8,236 nt of DNA, taken from contig JAKAXS010000103.1 of NCBI GenBank assembly GCA_021816505.1, forward strand, positions 1 to 8,236, read 5' to 3'. This DNA comes from Pseudomonadota bacterium (lineage in GTDB: Bacteria > Pseudomonadota > Alphaproteobacteria > Rhizobiales > Hyphomicrobiaceae). The translations under genes and the position numbers were made by a program. This document shows, in pieces, positions 7,556 through 8,236 of the stretch (within the stretch, counting starts at the first letter, position 1; every line of letters begins with the position of its first letter). The notes below the pieces were generated by a model that searched no databases, had not been told where the DNA came from, and worked only from the letters and a program-made list of their open reading frames with translations.

Positions 7556-7692
7556 AGTCGTTTCCGATGGTTAACCCTTGACCGCCACCGCCGAGCAAAA
7601 CGGCCGTCATTTGACTTGAGCGCGCCAATCCCTATCTTCTGGTCTAGAATCGCGCGGGCAGGCAAGCCCGTGTTGCGGAAGGCCGATTACGC
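7556..7692. promoter_or_regulatory. Divergent promoter region between dgt and erpA
   Basis: This 137-base gap separates two divergent starts and should hold both promoters. On the minus strand, TTAACCAT (7567-7574) matches the CtrA half-site known from Caulobacter and lies 11 bases before the dgt ATG; one 8-mer is weak evidence. No convincing dgt -35/-10 pair was found. On the plus strand a small hairpin, CGGGC (7655-7659) with GCCCG (7666-7670), sits in the probable erpA leader just before its ribosome binding site. I saw no clear iron-responsive operator. Confidence 0.5.
7611..7638 (+). promoter_or_regulatory. Candidate sigma-70 type promoter of erpA
   Basis: TTGACT (7611-7616) is a near-consensus -35 box. 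TATCTT (7633-7638) is a 4/6 match to the -10 box, with a 16-base spacer. The predicted start of transcription near 7645 would give a leader of about 48 bases before the erpA ATG. The -35 is good and the -10 modest; the call rests on sequence match only. Confidence 0.4.
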
Positions 7693-8052
7693 ATGACGAC
7701 CGAAACTCTCGTCTCTCCGATGACGGCGCCGTCCGTCACTGTCACCGAACGCGCCGCACATCGCATCGCGGAGATCGTCGCCGCCGAAAGCGGCGCGTCG
7801 ATGCTGCGCGTCTCGGTGGAGGGCGGCGGCTGCTCAGGCTTTCAGTATCATTTCGATCTCGTTGGCGATCGCGCCACCGACGATGTCGTCATCGAGCGCG
7901 CCGGCGCCAAGGTGCTGATCGATCCGGTCTCGATGGAATACCTGGCGGGCTCGGAGATCGACTTCGTCGACGAATTGATCGGCGCCTCGTTCAAGATCCA
8001 GAACCCCAACGCCGTCTCGTCCTGCGGCTGCGGCACAAGCTTCGCGCTTTAG
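7693..8052 (+). CDS. erpA: A-type iron-sulfur cluster carrier, ErpA/IscA family
   Basis: This small cytoplasmic protein carries assembled iron-sulfur clusters from the scaffold to client enzymes. The 119-residue length is typical. The three cysteines that hold the cluster are present in their motifs: C47 in GGGCSGFQY (44-52), and C111 and C113 in SSCGCGTSF (109-117). The fold-defining VTVTERAAHRIAEI (15-28) and LIDPVSMEYLAGSEIDF (75-91) are also seen. The CSGF...Y and SSCGCG context fits ErpA better than IscA or SufA, but A-type carriers are hard to separate without phylogeny. The ATG at 7693 is supported by GGAAGG (7677-7682) ten bases upstream; M10 is a less likely alternative. It is transcribed away from dgt and followed by a palindromic repeat and then xth. 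Confidence 0.93.
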   Translation: MTTETLVSPMTAPSVTVTERAAHRIAEIVAAESGASMLRVSVEGGGCSGFQYHFDLVGDRATDDVVIERAGAKVLIDPVSMEYLAGSEIDFVDELIGASFKIQNPNAVSSCGCGTSFAL

Positions 8053-8072
8053 TGCAGAACGCCGTCCCTTTC

Positions 8073-8157
8073 GTAGGTTGGGTCAAGCCTTCGCGCGACC
8101 CAACTGCTCCGGGTGGCGCAGGGAATGCTGGGTCGCGCTGCGCTTGACCCAACCTAC
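8073..8157. repeat. REPIN-like palindromic element (two inverted GTAG-headed REP units)
   Basis: This 85-base element lies between erpA and xth. Its ends are an exact inverted repeat: GTAGGTTGGGTCAAGC (8073-8088) and its complement (8142-8157). Each half is itself a hairpin. On the left, GTTGGGTC (8077-8084) pairs with GACCCAAC (8097-8104). On the right, TGGGTC (8129-8134) pairs with GACCCA (8146-8151). Aligned head to head, the arms agree over about 31 bases with one indel and a few changes. A GTAG tetranucleotide immediately before an imperfect hairpin is the known layout of REP units moved by RAYT (REP-associated tyrosine) transposases, and an inverted pair is a REPIN/BIME. No transposase gene is in the window. 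It could also act as a 3'-end structure for erpA; no T-run follows. Confidence 0.75.
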
Positions 8158-8178
8158 AGGCCGCTCCAGAAGTAGCGC

Positions 8179-8236
8179 ATGAAAATCACCACCTGGAACA
8201 TCAACGGCGTCAAGGCGCGGCTGGAAGGCGCGCTCG
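8179..8236 (+). CDS. xth: Exodeoxyribonuclease III (5' fragment)
   Basis: Only the first 19 codons are in the window, reading MKITTWNINGVKARLEGAL. This is the characteristic N-terminus of the exonuclease III / AP endonuclease family (TWN-N-x-x-R-A-R-L). N7 corresponds to the conserved active-site asparagine near the metal site. By family knowledge the enzyme cleaves at abasic sites and degrades duplex DNA from the 3' end in base-excision repair. A weak AGAAG precedes the ATG at 8179. It lies on the same strand as erpA, 126 bases downstream, with the REPIN-like element between them, so co-transcription is uncertain. Confidence 0.85.
   Translation, partial: MKITTWNINGVKARLEGAL

Noticed and set aside
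6383..7696. Plus-strand open frame (437 codons) opposite dgt, running to the erpA start
   Set aside because: It is the shadow of dgt, with low-information Arg/Val/His-rich translation and no domain. The dgt strand has complete HD motifs.
1..8236. Search for a CRISPR array, tRNA, mobile-element genes, toxin-antitoxin or defence genes
   Set aside because: Nearly all of the window is covered by recognised housekeeping genes. No regularly spaced direct repeats, tRNA-like folds, transposase or integrase reading frames were seen.

Overview
The window is GC-rich, gene-dense bacterial chromosome. Gene order and protein style suggest an alphaproteobacterium, most likely of the order Hyphomicrobiales (Rhizobiales). 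I base this on the run dGTPase-like / ArgRS / SPOR protein / NagZ / ScpA / ScpB read in one direction, with an ErpA-type iron-sulfur carrier and exonuclease III diverging from it. That arrangement is a familiar one in this class. I cannot name a genus from the sequence alone.

Layout: six genes on the minus strand form one probable operon, transcribed from right to left. They are dgt (7555-6347), argS (6279-4489), a SPOR-domain membrane protein (4438-2723), nagZ (2659-1628), scpA (1568-729) and scpB (683 to the left edge, cut off). The gaps between them are 45 to 67 bases and none holds a convincing factor-independent terminator. On the plus strand, erpA (7693-8052) starts 137 bases from dgt. 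It is followed by a palindromic repeat element (8073-8157) and the first 19 codons of xth (8179 to the right edge).

Functionally the operon is a mixed housekeeping set: dNTP hydrolysis, arginine charging, envelope/septal glycan binding, peptidoglycan recycling and chromosome condensation. The SPOR protein and NagZ both act on glycan from the cell wall. ScpA and ScpB are the two non-SMC subunits of condensin and need each other.

The unusual material lies mostly between and at the edges of genes. There is a REPIN-like doublet (two GTAG-headed hairpins in inverted orientation) between erpA and xth. There are two intercistronic inverted repeats, dgt-argS and SPOR-nagZ. The dGTPase N-terminus looks as if it was built from non-coding repeat sequence. 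The SPOR protein has a long disordered cytoplasmic half containing a five-copy pentapeptide repeat. I see no CRISPR array, tRNA, rRNA, insertion sequence, phage gene or defence system, and no clear sign of an undescribed multi-gene system.
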